Of a stretch of DNA of 64,000 bases, positions 8,321-16,340 are shown piece after piece. The DNA comes from Fusibacillus kribbianus (GTDB lineage: Bacteria; Bacillota; Clostridia; Lachnospirales; Lachnospiraceae). The notes below the pieces were generated by a model. It had not been told where the DNA came from and did not search any database. It worked only from the letters and a program-made list of their open reading frames with translations. The stretch spans positions 23,945 through 87,944 of the forward strand of contig NZ_JASGBQ010000008.1 in NCBI RefSeq assembly GCF_030053595.1. Direction: 5' to 3'. Numbering within the stretch: the first letter of the stretch is position 1; each line of letters starts with the position of its first letter. Made by a program: the position numbers and the translations under genes.

Positions 8321-10758
8321 GCTTCGCCCACTTCCTCCGGCTTCGTCGTCATTACCCGGTAAAGCTCGGTATCTTTCGGGAAGCGGTCTACAAAGGGCAG
8401 TACCACGTTTCCGTAGAAGATAAGTCCCTCGCCCGCTTCGGTGTGGGTAACGTACTTCATCTGCTGCGGGGAAATGTTAAGCTGCTTTGCAAGGATAGCC
8501 CGGTCGCCTGCCGCTTGATTGAGCATGAGGACAAAATCAGAGTTTTCAAAGATATTTTCCACTTCGCGGCTGCTAAGTAAGTCTTTAACGTTCTGCGTAA
8601 TGGCTGTGGGTATGCCGCCCCACTTTCTGAAACGCTTCCAAATCTCCACGCTGTAAGCGGCGGTCTGTTCCTCTTTCAGAAGCAAGTGAAATTCGTCCAT
8701 ATAGTAGCGTGTGGATTTCTTTTCTGCCCGGTTGACCGTTACCCTGTTCCATACCTGGTCCTGCACAATGAGCATACCCAACTTTTTAAGCTGCTTTCCA
8801 AGCTGTTTAATATCAAAGCAGACAAGGCGGTTTGAAAGCTCTACATTCGTCCTGTGGTTAAAGACGTTAAGGCTTCCCGATACATAAAGCTCCAACGCCG
8901 ACGCGATCCGCGCCGCTTCCGGCTCCGGCTGCCGTAAAAGCTCGTCGTAGAGGTCGCCCAAAATCGGCATATTTGCCGGGTCGGGGTTTGCTAAAAACGG
9001 GCGGTACACGTTTCTTACAGCGCGGTCAATGACCGTCTTATCAATCGGCTGCAAGCCCTCCTTGCCGCCAATGACAAGCTCACACAAGGACAGGATAAAA
9101 TCAGATTTCAGCGCAAGGGGGCTGTCGTCCTCGGAATAGTTGAGGTTAATATCCATAGGGTTCACATACTGGGGCTTCCCGTCAATGCCCTTGCCCGTAG
9201 ACGACAAACGGATAACTTGACCGTTCAGACGCTGCACAAGGGAGAAATACTCGGCTTCCGGGTCGCAGATGATAATATCGTCGTCCGTAATGAGGAAAGC
9301 ATTTGTCATTTCCCGTTTCGCTGCAAAGGATTTCCCGCTTCCCGGCGTTCCCAAGATAAGCCCATTCGGATTTTTAAGCTGCTTGCGGTCGCAGAGTATC
9401 ATGTTGTTTGAAAGAGCATTCAGCCCGTAATAGAGGGCTGCGCCTGTCTGGAAAAGCTCCTGCGTGATAAAGGGGATAAAAATAGCGGTGCTGCTTGTCG
9501 TCAGCCCTCTTTGAATAGGGATAAGGTTTTCCCCAAGAGGGATAGAGGACATAAGCCCCGCTTCCTGCTGATAGTCAAGGCGCGTCAAAGCGCAGTTATA
9601 TTTCTGTGCAATGCCCGCCGCTGCGAAAATGTCATTTTCCAGTTTCCGCTTCGTGTCCGCCATGTTTACCACAAGGAACGTAAGAAGAAACATACGCTCG
9701 TTTCGGCTCTGCAAATCCTGTAAGAGATTTTTCGCTTCGCTGCCGAAAGTGGCAAGGTCAGAGGGAATAATATCCATGTCATAGCCGCTGCGTACTGCTT
9801 TTTTCTGTTCCTCAATCTTCATCTTGTCAAGGTCTGTGATTTTCCGCTTGATAGTCTTGATTGCTTCGGTCTGGTCGATACTGCGGATATGCAGATTGAC
9901 GATAACGCCCGTTTCCAAGTCCAGAATGTCGGCAAGCATACGGTCATTCAGTTCCGGCGCAAGGATTTCAAGGAATGATACCGCGCCTATTTTTCTACCC
10001 ATGCGGAAATAGCGTCCCTCGCCAAAATGGAAAGAGGACGGGGCGATAAAGTCCTTTGTACTAAGCCCGGACGGGGCAAGCCATGAAAAATCAAAGGAAA
10101 ACGGCTTGCCCTCCGGGTGGAATACGCCATGCAGCACGTTCAGCCGTTCATAGCCCGTCATAGGTCGGGCAGACGCGCCAAGTACCTTAAAATTGTTCAG
10201 CACGTCGGTTTCAATACGGGAAAGGCGGGCTTTTGCCGCCGCCGGATTGTCTGCTTCGATACTGAATGTGATGTACTTGTGCTTCACAAGCCCGTTGTTG
10301 CCTTTGGAAAGCTGATTTTTCAGCATATCCGAATACTCGGTGCGGATAGAGTTGAAAGCGTCGTCCTGCGCGGGAATATTGATAGCTTTCTCTGCCTGCT
10401 CCCGCTGCGTCCCTTGATTGATGAAAGAAAGCTGCACCGAAACGGAAGCGTCAAAGTAGTTGAGAAAATCGCACCAGTTTTCAAAAATGGCGGTCTTGTC
10501 GTCTGCCTGTGCAAGCTGATAGTTAATATCTTCAAAGGCAATGGATTTACTGTATTTCTTTTCCGATACCTTGCATATCCCGTCCGGGTACATGGTAAGG
10601 TAGGGGATTGTCTGCTGCGCGGTGTGGGCTTTCCCGTCGCCCTTTGCCTGCCGGATAACCTCGGCAATCTGCTTTTTCTCGGCGCGGGAGAGCTTGCGGG
10701 GCGGGTTAGCCCCGGCGTTTCTTTTTCCCGCTGCCTTTTTTGTAGGTTCCTTTTGCAA
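8317..10758 (-). CDS. virB4: VirB4/TraE family conjugation ATPase
   Basis: About 813 residues, the cytoplasmic motor ATPase of the ICE type IV secretion system. Walker A LGTPGSGKSFAAK lies near residue 470 and Walker B YYMDEFHLLL near residue 686. The best start is TTG at 10758: AGGAGG lies 9 bases upstream and the protein then begins (M)QKEPTKKAAG. The longer open frame to 10941 lies over prgI and is not credible. The gene overlaps the end of prgI by about 50 bases and the start of the methyltransferase by 4, showing tight coupling. It appears intact. Confidence 0.93.
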   Translation of the reverse strand: MQKEPTKKAAGKRNAGANPPRKLSRAEKKQIAEVIRQAKGDGKAHTAQQTIPYLTMYPDGICKVSEKKYSKSIAFEDINYQLAQADDKTAIFENWCDFLNYFDASVSVQLSFINQGTQREQAEKAINIPAQDDAFNSIRTEYSDMLKNQLSKGNNGLVKHKYITFSIEADNPAAAKARLSRIETDVLNNFKVLGASARPMTGYERLNVLHGVFHPEGKPFSFDFSWLAPSGLSTKDFIAPSSFHFGEGRYFRMGRKIGAVSFLEILAPELNDRMLADILDLETGVIVNLHIRSIDQTEAIKTIKRKITDLDKMKIEEQKKAVRSGYDMDIIPSDLATFGSEAKNLLQDLQSRNERMFLLTFLVVNMADTKRKLENDIFAAAGIAQKYNCALTRLDYQQEAGLMSSIPLGENLIPIQRGLTTSSTAIFIPFITQELFQTGAALYYGLNALSNNMILCDRKQLKNPNGLILGTPGSGKSFAAKREMTNAFLITDDDIIICDPEAEYFSLVQRLNGQVIRLSSTGKGIDGKPQYVNPMDINLNYSEDDSPLALKSDFILSLCELVIGGKEGLQPIDKTVIDRAVRNVYRPFLANPDPANMPILGDLYDELLRQPEPEAARIASALELYVSGSLNVFNHRTNVELSNRLVCFDIKQLGKQLKKLGMLIVQDQVWNRVTVNRAEKKSTRYYMDEFHLLLKEEQTAAYSVEIWKRFRKWGGIPTAITQNVKDLLSSREVENIFENSDFVLMLNQAAGDRAILAKQLNISPQQMKYVTHTEAGEGLIFYGNVVLPFVDRFPKDTELYRVMTTKPEEVGEA

Positions 10759-11110
10759 TCTCTGATACCTCCTTTTCCAATTTTCTCTGCCGTTCCAATA
10801 CGGCGTATAAATTCTGTGTCTGATAGGGTCGCTCTTTGGGGGCAATGAATTTTGTCTGTATGATGTGCTTTGCCACCACTTCAAGGGGCTGCTCGTGTTT
10901 CTCATACATGGCGAACAGGAAACAGGGCAGCATGACCGCAATCATTACCACCGACGCAAGGCTTGTGCCTGCGCTGTCTTTGAGCAAAAAGAAAAGCGGA
11001 AGTCCTAAGATAAGGGCAACCGCAAAACAAATGATTTGCCGTTTTGTAAGGTTGAAAGCAACCTTTGTTTTGACTTTGGATAAGTCTTTCGGTACGGGTA
11101 CATACGCCAA
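10706..11110 (-). CDS. prgI: PrgI family inner-membrane protein (VirB3-like)
   Basis: About 134 residues from a TTG start at 11110, chosen because AGGAGG lies 7 bases upstream and the protein then begins with the family signature AYVPVPKDLSKVKTKVAFNL. Two hydrophobic helices (IICFAVALILGLPLFFLL and ASVVMIAVMLPCFLFAMY) are followed by a basic cytoplasmic tail. PrgI proteins replace VirB3 in Gram-positive type IV secretion systems and sit beside VirB4, as here. It is the second gene in this operon with a TTG start. Confidence 0.9.
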   Translation of the reverse strand: MAYVPVPKDLSKVKTKVAFNLTKRQIICFAVALILGLPLFFLLKDSAGTSLASVVMIAVMLPCFLFAMYEKHEQPLEVVAKHIIQTKFIAPKERPYQTQNLYAVLERQRKLEKEVSEIAKGTYKKGSGKKKRRG

Positions 11111-11150
11111 GCGTAAACCTCCTTTCTGCGGGGAAAAGCCCCGCGGTCTT

Positions 11151-12020
11151 TTAATGTGCGTTGAATATGGATTTTGCCAGTGCGCCGGATTTGAACAGGG
11201 AGAAGCAGAGAATAACGGTGTAAGCTGCAAGGGAGAAAATCGCGCTGTGCAGGTTATCCGCTATAATCATGCTGTTTACCAAAACCGCATAAATGCCGAC
11301 GCATACCATAATCAGAAAGCCTTGAAAACCGATAGCGAACAGGGCTTTTAGGTAGTTGTTTCCTATCTGTCCCCACTCTCGATTTGTCATTGTTGCAAAC
11401 GGGATAGGCGATACCGAACAGTAAAGGTAAATTTCTATCATTCTGCCGTAGAGGATAACGGTTATCAATACGGACATGATTTTCATGCACAAGCTCACAA
11501 GGCTTGTTTCCATGACAAGTAAGAGCAGTTCGGGGATTTCCATTGCTTCAAGCCCGTCCTGCATGGAGCCAAGGGCGGCGGCAACGTCTATATTCGTGTT
11601 GCCGCCGATTACCCCCGACGCGCCGGAAACAACGTGTTGCGCCATATCGAACACCGCCATAGTAATATCAAAGGTGTGCGTAACAAGATAGACTGCGACA
11701 AACGCCTTGAATATCCACTTGAAAAACATGAACGTGTCAATATCGTGCATATTGTTCTTTTCCGTTACCATGCTGATTAGCTCGTAGCATAGGACATAGG
11801 TAATGACAAGCCCCGCAATCGGGACAATCACGTTTTCCGATAACGTCCTTATCATGGAAAATACGTTTGCGTTCCACGCTTGCGGGGTCCTGCCTACCTC
11901 TGCGGCGATAGTGCCGACTTTTTCGTTTACGTCCCCGAACATAGATGACAGATTACCGTTTATGGCTCCGATAAGGATTTCCTTTATCCATTCGTTAATC
12001 GCGTCAAGTATGCTCTGCAT
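11151..12020 (-). CDS. VirB6/TrbL-like polytopic conjugation protein
   Basis: A 289-residue protein with six or so hydrophobic segments (for example VIVPIAGLVITYVLCYEL, LLLLVMETSLVSLCMKIMSV, LFAIGFQGFLIMVCVGIYAV) and the pattern PIPFATMTNREWGQIGNNYLKAL common to ICE VirB6-like proteins. It probably forms part of the inner-membrane channel. It follows the Maff2 gene in the normal ICE order, and the remaining piece of maff2 ends 20 bases before it. Its promoter is presumably upstream of the interrupted maff2/traG segment, so expression may be altered here. Confidence 0.9.
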   Translation of the reverse strand: MQSILDAINEWIKEILIGAINGNLSSMFGDVNEKVGTIAAEVGRTPQAWNANVFSMIRTLSENVIVPIAGLVITYVLCYELISMVTEKNNMHDIDTFMFFKWIFKAFVAVYLVTHTFDITMAVFDMAQHVVSGASGVIGGNTNIDVAAALGSMQDGLEAMEIPELLLLVMETSLVSLCMKIMSVLITVILYGRMIEIYLYCSVSPIPFATMTNREWGQIGNNYLKALFAIGFQGFLIMVCVGIYAVLVNSMIIADNLHSAIFSLAAYTVILCFSLFKSGALAKSIFNAH

Positions 12021-12039
12021 AAGCCTTTACCCGCTTATC

Positions 12040-12120
12040 TTAACCGAACAGCCCGGAAAGCAGCGGTACAAGGGTCATGCCGATAAGGGCAACGCCGCCG
12101 CCCGCCATGAGCTGTTTCAT
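12040..12120 (-). pseudogene. maff2 3' fragment (C-terminal 26 codons)
   Basis: Reading the minus strand from 12120 gives MKQLMAGGGVALIGMTLV then PLLSGLFG and a stop at 12040-12042. This is the C-terminal half of the small hydrophobic Maff2-family protein that precedes VirB6 in Tn1549-like ICEs. Upstream of 12120 the frame enters unrelated sequence. The matching N-terminal half is found 45 kb away at 57543-57683 in the same orientation, so one gene has been split by insertion. A few codons at the junction are missing or altered. Confidence 0.88.
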
Positions 12121-12165
12121 CCCCAATTAGGTGTAAAAACTCTGCTCGATGGCGGGCGGCGGCGT
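12092..12165. repeat. 17-bp inverted repeat across the IME-A/maff2 junction
   Basis: Bases 12092-12108 (ACGCCGCCGCCCGCCAT) and 12149-12165 (ATGGCGGGCGGCGGCGT) are perfect inverted copies separated by 40 bases. The first copy is maff2 coding sequence (the MAGGGV region). The second lies just inside the inserted element, so the element end carries an inverted copy of target-gene sequence. Confidence 0.8.
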
Positions 12166-12214
12166 ACAAAAAATCTATATGGTGTTGTTAAGAGAACCGT
12201 CCCGGCGGGACAGG

Positions 12215-13885
12215 TCAGGCAGTGACCTGTTCCACCTCCGGGATGGGTTTGAGATTAAAATGAATTTCGATAGAAATGTGTCTTGTTTTATCTTCGTCAA
12301 TGCGCTCATGCACAACGATTTCTTTGATTAAGCGGTTGAGGGTGGCTGCGTCCAGCTCTGTGATGTTGGCGTATTCCTGAATGGCTTCCACCCATTGTTT
12401 TGCATCATTGGCAAGCTGGACTTCATCGGACAGCCGCTTTCTGCCCTCGGACACTTTTGTTTTAAGCTCCGTCTGCTCGGTCTGTGTCTTTTCCAGCATG
12501 GTGTTGAAATTCTGCTCACTGATACGCCCTGCAATCATATCCTCATAAAGCCGCATGACCATTTTGTCCAGAACCTCAATCCGTTCCTCGTCCCTTGTAA
12601 GGGAGCGTTCCATTGCTTCCCGCTGTTCCCGCTGCTCGGCTTCACAGGTATTGGTCAGGCGGTCGGCAACCGCTTCCCCGTCCATCAGGGCAGCTCTGGC
12701 ACATTCCCGGATTTTCCGCAGCACATGGCTGTAAAGGGTGTCATAATCAATCCGGTGCTGGGTGCAGTGGTTCTTTCCAAAGGCATTGTAGGTCTTGCAG
12801 GAGTAAATCCGCTGGGGATGTTTAGCGTTTGTGTAGCGTACCGTCAGCGACTTCCCACACTCGCCGCATTTTAACAGTCCGGCAAACAGGCTGATTTCAT
12901 TGGTCTGCCCCGGACGCTGGCGGGATTTCAGCTTGTTCTGCACAATGTCAAAGCTCATGCTGTCAATCAGCGGTTCATGCTGTCCCTCCACCACAATCCA
13001 GTCCTCCGGCTTCTTTTCCCCAATCGTGCCGATTTTGAAGCGGTAGTCCTTTTTCTGGGAAGCAATCGCCCCGGTGTAGACGGGATTCATCAAAAGGTCT
13101 TTGATAACGGAGAAGTCCCACATATACCGCCCGTTTTCTGGGTCTTTCTTTTCCCATTTGGTGCGGGTATTGCGAAGCCCCCGTTCCCGGTTCCACCATG
13201 TAGGGCAGGGGATTTTTTCTTTCTCCAGCCGTCTGCGGATATAGTTCGGACCATGACCGTTCAGGGCATATCCGAAAATCAGCCGCACAATCGGGGCGGT
13301 TTCCTCGTCAATGAGCAGATGGTTTTTGTCCTCCGGGTCTTTCCGATACCCAAACGGGGCAAGACACCCGGTAAACTGTCCTTTCTGCGCTTTCAGAAGA
13401 TAAGAGGAATGGACTTTCTTGGAAATATCCTTGCTGTACATCTCGTTCAGGATATTCTTGAACGGGGCAATGTCGTTGTTATCCCGCAGGGTGTCGATGC
13501 CGTCATTCATGGCGATATAGCGGACACCGTTTCTTGGGAAAAAGTCCTCAATCAAATGCCCGGTTTGCAGATAATTACGCCCCAGTCGGCTGAGGTCTTT
13601 CGTGATGACAAGGTTGATCTGCCTGCGCTCAATGGCTCTCAACATTCTCTGTAGGTCAGGACGCTCCATGTTAAGACCTGTGAAGCCATCGTCCTGATAG
13701 ACTGCCACAACCTCCCATCCCTGCTTTTCGCAGTATTTTTCCAGCATATCACGCTGGTTTGCGATACTGGCACTTTCGCCTTGCAGGTCATCGTCCTTTG
13801 ACAGCCTGCAATAGACCGCCGCACGATAACCCCCGGCAAGTGCCGAACCGATTGTTCTGTATTCCATTTCGTTCATCATAGCCAT
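12215..13885 (-). CDS. Large serine recombinase of IME-A
   Basis: A 556-residue recombinase. The N-terminal catalytic domain has AAVYCRLSKDDD with Ser29, and KDLSRLGRNYLQ near residue 97. It continues with a Recombinase domain, a zinc ribbon (CGECGKSL, near residue 340) and a long C-terminal coiled coil. It lies 95 bases from the left end of the element, the usual place for an integrase of Tn4451-like mobilizable elements. It is coupled to the small upstream gene, whose stop is in the GGGTAAATG overlap. Intact; the probable enzyme for integration into maff2. Confidence 0.88.
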   Translation of the reverse strand: MAMMNEMEYRTIGSALAGGYRAAVYCRLSKDDDLQGESASIANQRDMLEKYCEKQGWEVVAVYQDDGFTGLNMERPDLQRMLRAIERRQINLVITKDLSRLGRNYLQTGHLIEDFFPRNGVRYIAMNDGIDTLRDNNDIAPFKNILNEMYSKDISKKVHSSYLLKAQKGQFTGCLAPFGYRKDPEDKNHLLIDEETAPIVRLIFGYALNGHGPNYIRRRLEKEKIPCPTWWNRERGLRNTRTKWEKKDPENGRYMWDFSVIKDLLMNPVYTGAIASQKKDYRFKIGTIGEKKPEDWIVVEGQHEPLIDSMSFDIVQNKLKSRQRPGQTNEISLFAGLLKCGECGKSLTVRYTNAKHPQRIYSCKTYNAFGKNHCTQHRIDYDTLYSHVLRKIRECARAALMDGEAVADRLTNTCEAEQREQREAMERSLTRDEERIEVLDKMVMRLYEDMIAGRISEQNFNTMLEKTQTEQTELKTKVSEGRKRLSDEVQLANDAKQWVEAIQEYANITELDAATLNRLIKEIVVHERIDEDKTRHISIEIHFNLKPIPEVEQVTA

Positions 13886-14083
13886 TTACCCACACAATCC
13901 AGACGGTATCTGGCTCTTTTGAACCTCATCTTCATTATAGCCTATATCTTTCTTTTTAGCAAGATATTCTTTTGCATTTGTCTTTCCGTATTTCTGGGAA
14001 ATCAGGCTGACGAACACATCAGTGGCGTCAAGCTCCCCGTCAAATACAGTGGTCACATGAATCTCTGTTTTGTTTTTTGCCAT
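13886..14083 (-). CDS. Small conserved IME protein upstream of recombinase
   Basis: A 65-residue protein (MAKNKTEIHVTTVFDGELD...), with a GGAGGATAACTGCCT ribosome binding region before its ATG. It is immediately upstream of, and translationally coupled to, the recombinase gene. The position is like that of TnpW-type or excisionase-like accessory proteins in related elements, but the sequence is not clearly TnpW and no helix-turn-helix is obvious. Function unknown; an accessory role in recombination is a guess from position. Confidence 0.6.
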   Translation of the reverse strand: MAKNKTEIHVTTVFDGELDATDVFVSLISQKYGKTNAKEYLAKKKDIGYNEDEVQKSQIPSGLCG

Positions 14084-14324
14084 AGGCAGTTATCCTCCAT
14101 ACATGAAAATAGCCAGACAGAGGGTGTCGGCAACGAAGTCCGGCAACGGACTTCAAAAGACCTTGCAAACAATCTCAATCTGGCGATGGTTACTATTTAT
14201 ACTTTTCTTTTATTTTTTTGTTGTTTTGGTTGTTATAAGGGAGAAAAGCCCGGAAATAAGGGGTTTTTCCCGGCAACCGGCTCGGCAACGGGATAACAAC
14301 AGGGGGTGCAACGGGCTGTCCTTT

Positions 14325-15719
14325 TCAGAATGGAAGCTCCATCTGTTCTGTGACCTCCACAAAACCGTCCATCGTTTTTTCAGACGGGTTGCCGGAGTCC
14401 GTTGCCGGGTTTTCACGCTCCCAGCCCTTTTGTCTGCCATATTCGGAAAACATTCTTGGGTTTGGGAAGTACCGCCAGCTGGAAATGCACTGGTTCATAA
14501 TCTCGTTGATTTCCCGGATTTCCCATTGCTTCGGCTCGTCAAAAGCATGGTTCAAGGCTTCCTTATAGAGCTGCTTGGAGCAGACCATGCTCCCGGTGTA
14601 TTTATCAAGATACGCCTGTATCATCCCGGCTTTGGTGTCCTCCGGCATAAAATCCCGCTGGTGTTCTTTGAGATACCGCTGCATGGCGGGGCTGAAAGCC
14701 AGCTTGAACCTGCCGCTTTTATAAATCTCCATCGCTTCCGCCCACATCTGCCCGATATAGGCTCTGGAAGCGGCTTCATCCTCCAAAATGTGAACTTCCG
14801 CCTGCTCCGGGTACACCATGACCGGGATAAAGCGGCGGTTGCCGGAACGGTCAAGGGGCAGGAAGTCAAGGGCATTGGAAGTGCCGCCAAACACGCACTG
14901 ACGGGGGCGGTCTGCCGGGTGGGTTTCATAAGGTATCTTGTAGACCTCTTTCTGCCGGCTTAAAAATGACTTGATTTCCTCAATGCTCTTGGCGTTGGCG
15001 GTTGCCATCATTTCCGACATTTCAATAATCCAGTGACCTTGCAGCTTGCGGTACACATTGTCATCGTCCAGCTTCCGCAAATCATCGGAGAACCACTCGT
15101 CCCGGACTGCCAGCAGCCGGAAGAAGGTGGACTTTCCAGCCCCCTGACCGCCTACCAGACAGAGCATGATTTCAAACTTGCACCCCGGCTGAAAGGCTCG
15201 TGAGATTGCACCCAGCAGGAACAGCTTCAACGCTTCATAGGTGTAATCGTCTGCGTCAGCCCCCAGAAAGTGCCGCAGGCAGAAGCGGATTCGCTCTGTC
15301 CCGTCCCACACAAGGGTATTGAGATAGTCCCGGATGGGATGGTACTTGTTTTCATTCGCCACAATCCCGATGGCGTTATCAATCTTTTTCTCATTGGTAA
15401 GCCCGTAGGTTTCTTCCAGATAAAGAAGCAGATACTTCATGTCCGTATCGTTCAGGGCGGTGCTTTCTCTGTGAAAACCGATGGGCTTTATGATGTCCTT
15501 GCGGTCAGTCAGGATGTTGTATGCGATAGCCCCTGAAAGCAGAGGGTCACGTTGGAATACGGTCAGGCAGTTCCGTATGCTCTGACGGACACCGCCTTTC
15601 TCGGTGGTTTCCAGCCCCGCCTTGATTTCCTCAACGCTCTGGGGCGGCTGCATGGCGTTCATAGTGTTTTTTAGTTCTTGCTGCGTCTGCGGCTGCAAGT
15701 TCTGCCATTCGCTGTTCAA
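14325..15719 (-). CDS. VapE/virulence-associated E-type replication helicase
   Basis: Up to 464 residues. The central P-loop GGQGAGKSTFFRLLA (about residue 190) and the conserved WIIEMSEM and GGTSNALDFLPLDRSGNRRF blocks place it in the VapE/VirE superfamily-3-like helicase family used in replication of mobile elements. The annotated start overlaps the primase gene by 89 bases; ATG at 15662 (residue 20) is an alternative. With the adjacent CHC2 primase it probably gives IME-A its own replication step after excision. About 240 bases of non-coding, AT-rich DNA follow to the next gene. Confidence 0.82.
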   Translation of the reverse strand: MNSEWQNLQPQTQQELKNTMNAMQPPQSVEEIKAGLETTEKGGVRQSIRNCLTVFQRDPLLSGAIAYNILTDRKDIIKPIGFHRESTALNDTDMKYLLLYLEETYGLTNEKKIDNAIGIVANENKYHPIRDYLNTLVWDGTERIRFCLRHFLGADADDYTYEALKLFLLGAISRAFQPGCKFEIMLCLVGGQGAGKSTFFRLLAVRDEWFSDDLRKLDDDNVYRKLQGHWIIEMSEMMATANAKSIEEIKSFLSRQKEVYKIPYETHPADRPRQCVFGGTSNALDFLPLDRSGNRRFIPVMVYPEQAEVHILEDEAASRAYIGQMWAEAMEIYKSGRFKLAFSPAMQRYLKEHQRDFMPEDTKAGMIQAYLDKYTGSMVCSKQLYKEALNHAFDEPKQWEIREINEIMNQCISSWRYFPNPRMFSEYGRQKGWERENPATDSGNPSEKTMDGFVEVTEQMELPF

Positions 15720-16275
15720 GCTGTATCACATCCTTTCCGTAGTCCGTAATCAAATCCGCTTTTTCCTCTGTTTCCCCGAACAGCAGCACATCCAGCAGAT
15801 ATTCCACTTGGGCTTGCTTCTGTAAGGCTTCCACAAACCGGGGATGAAAGGCTTCCTCCGGGGAGTGCGGGGCGTAGTCCGTTCTCCATGCCATCAGCAG
15901 ATGGAGATAATCGGCAAGAATACGGAAGCAGCGATTCTTTGCTTCCTGAAACTGTTCCTCCGGGGATTTCTGCCGGGTCTTGGGCTTTTTTACCTTTCCC
16001 GGCGGTTTCCAGTCCTCATAGGAAAGCCCGAAGTCCTGTGCCAGCTGTACGGCGGCTTCTTTCTTTCCCAGCCCATACAGGGCGGCGGCAAAATCAATCA
16101 CATCCCCATCCGCACCGCAGCCGAAGCAATGGTAACGCCGATCCAGCTTCATGCTTGGGGTTTTATCGTTATGGAACGGGCAGCAAGCCATCCCGTTCCG
16201 ACCTACATGGATTCCATAATACTCCGCAGCCTGTCTTGTTGTGACGGACTGCTTCACAGCTTCGAATACATTCAA
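15631..16275 (-). CDS. DnaG-like primase, CHC2 zinc-finger domain only
   Basis: A 214-residue protein. The N-terminal zinc-finger domain has CCPFHNDKTPSM and YHCFGCGADGDVIDF with the CHC2 ligand pattern. The rest is helical with no Toprim catalytic domain visible. DnaG-type primases need Toprim, so this protein probably supplies template recognition and acts with the VapE-like protein encoded next. It lies just after the relaxase gene on the same strand, in the usual IME order. Confidence 0.82.
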   Translation of the reverse strand: MNVFEAVKQSVTTRQAAEYYGIHVGRNGMACCPFHNDKTPSMKLDRRYHCFGCGADGDVIDFAAALYGLGKKEAAVQLAQDFGLSYEDWKPPGKVKKPKTRQKSPEEQFQEAKNRCFRILADYLHLLMAWRTDYAPHSPEEAFHPRFVEALQKQAQVEYLLDVLLFGETEEKADLITDYGKDVIQLEQRMAELAAADAARTKKHYERHAAAPER

Positions 16276-16340
16276 ATCTATCCCTCCTTGAAAATAAGAA
16301 AAGCACCTGACATTCTCTAATTGAAAATGGCAAGTGCCTG

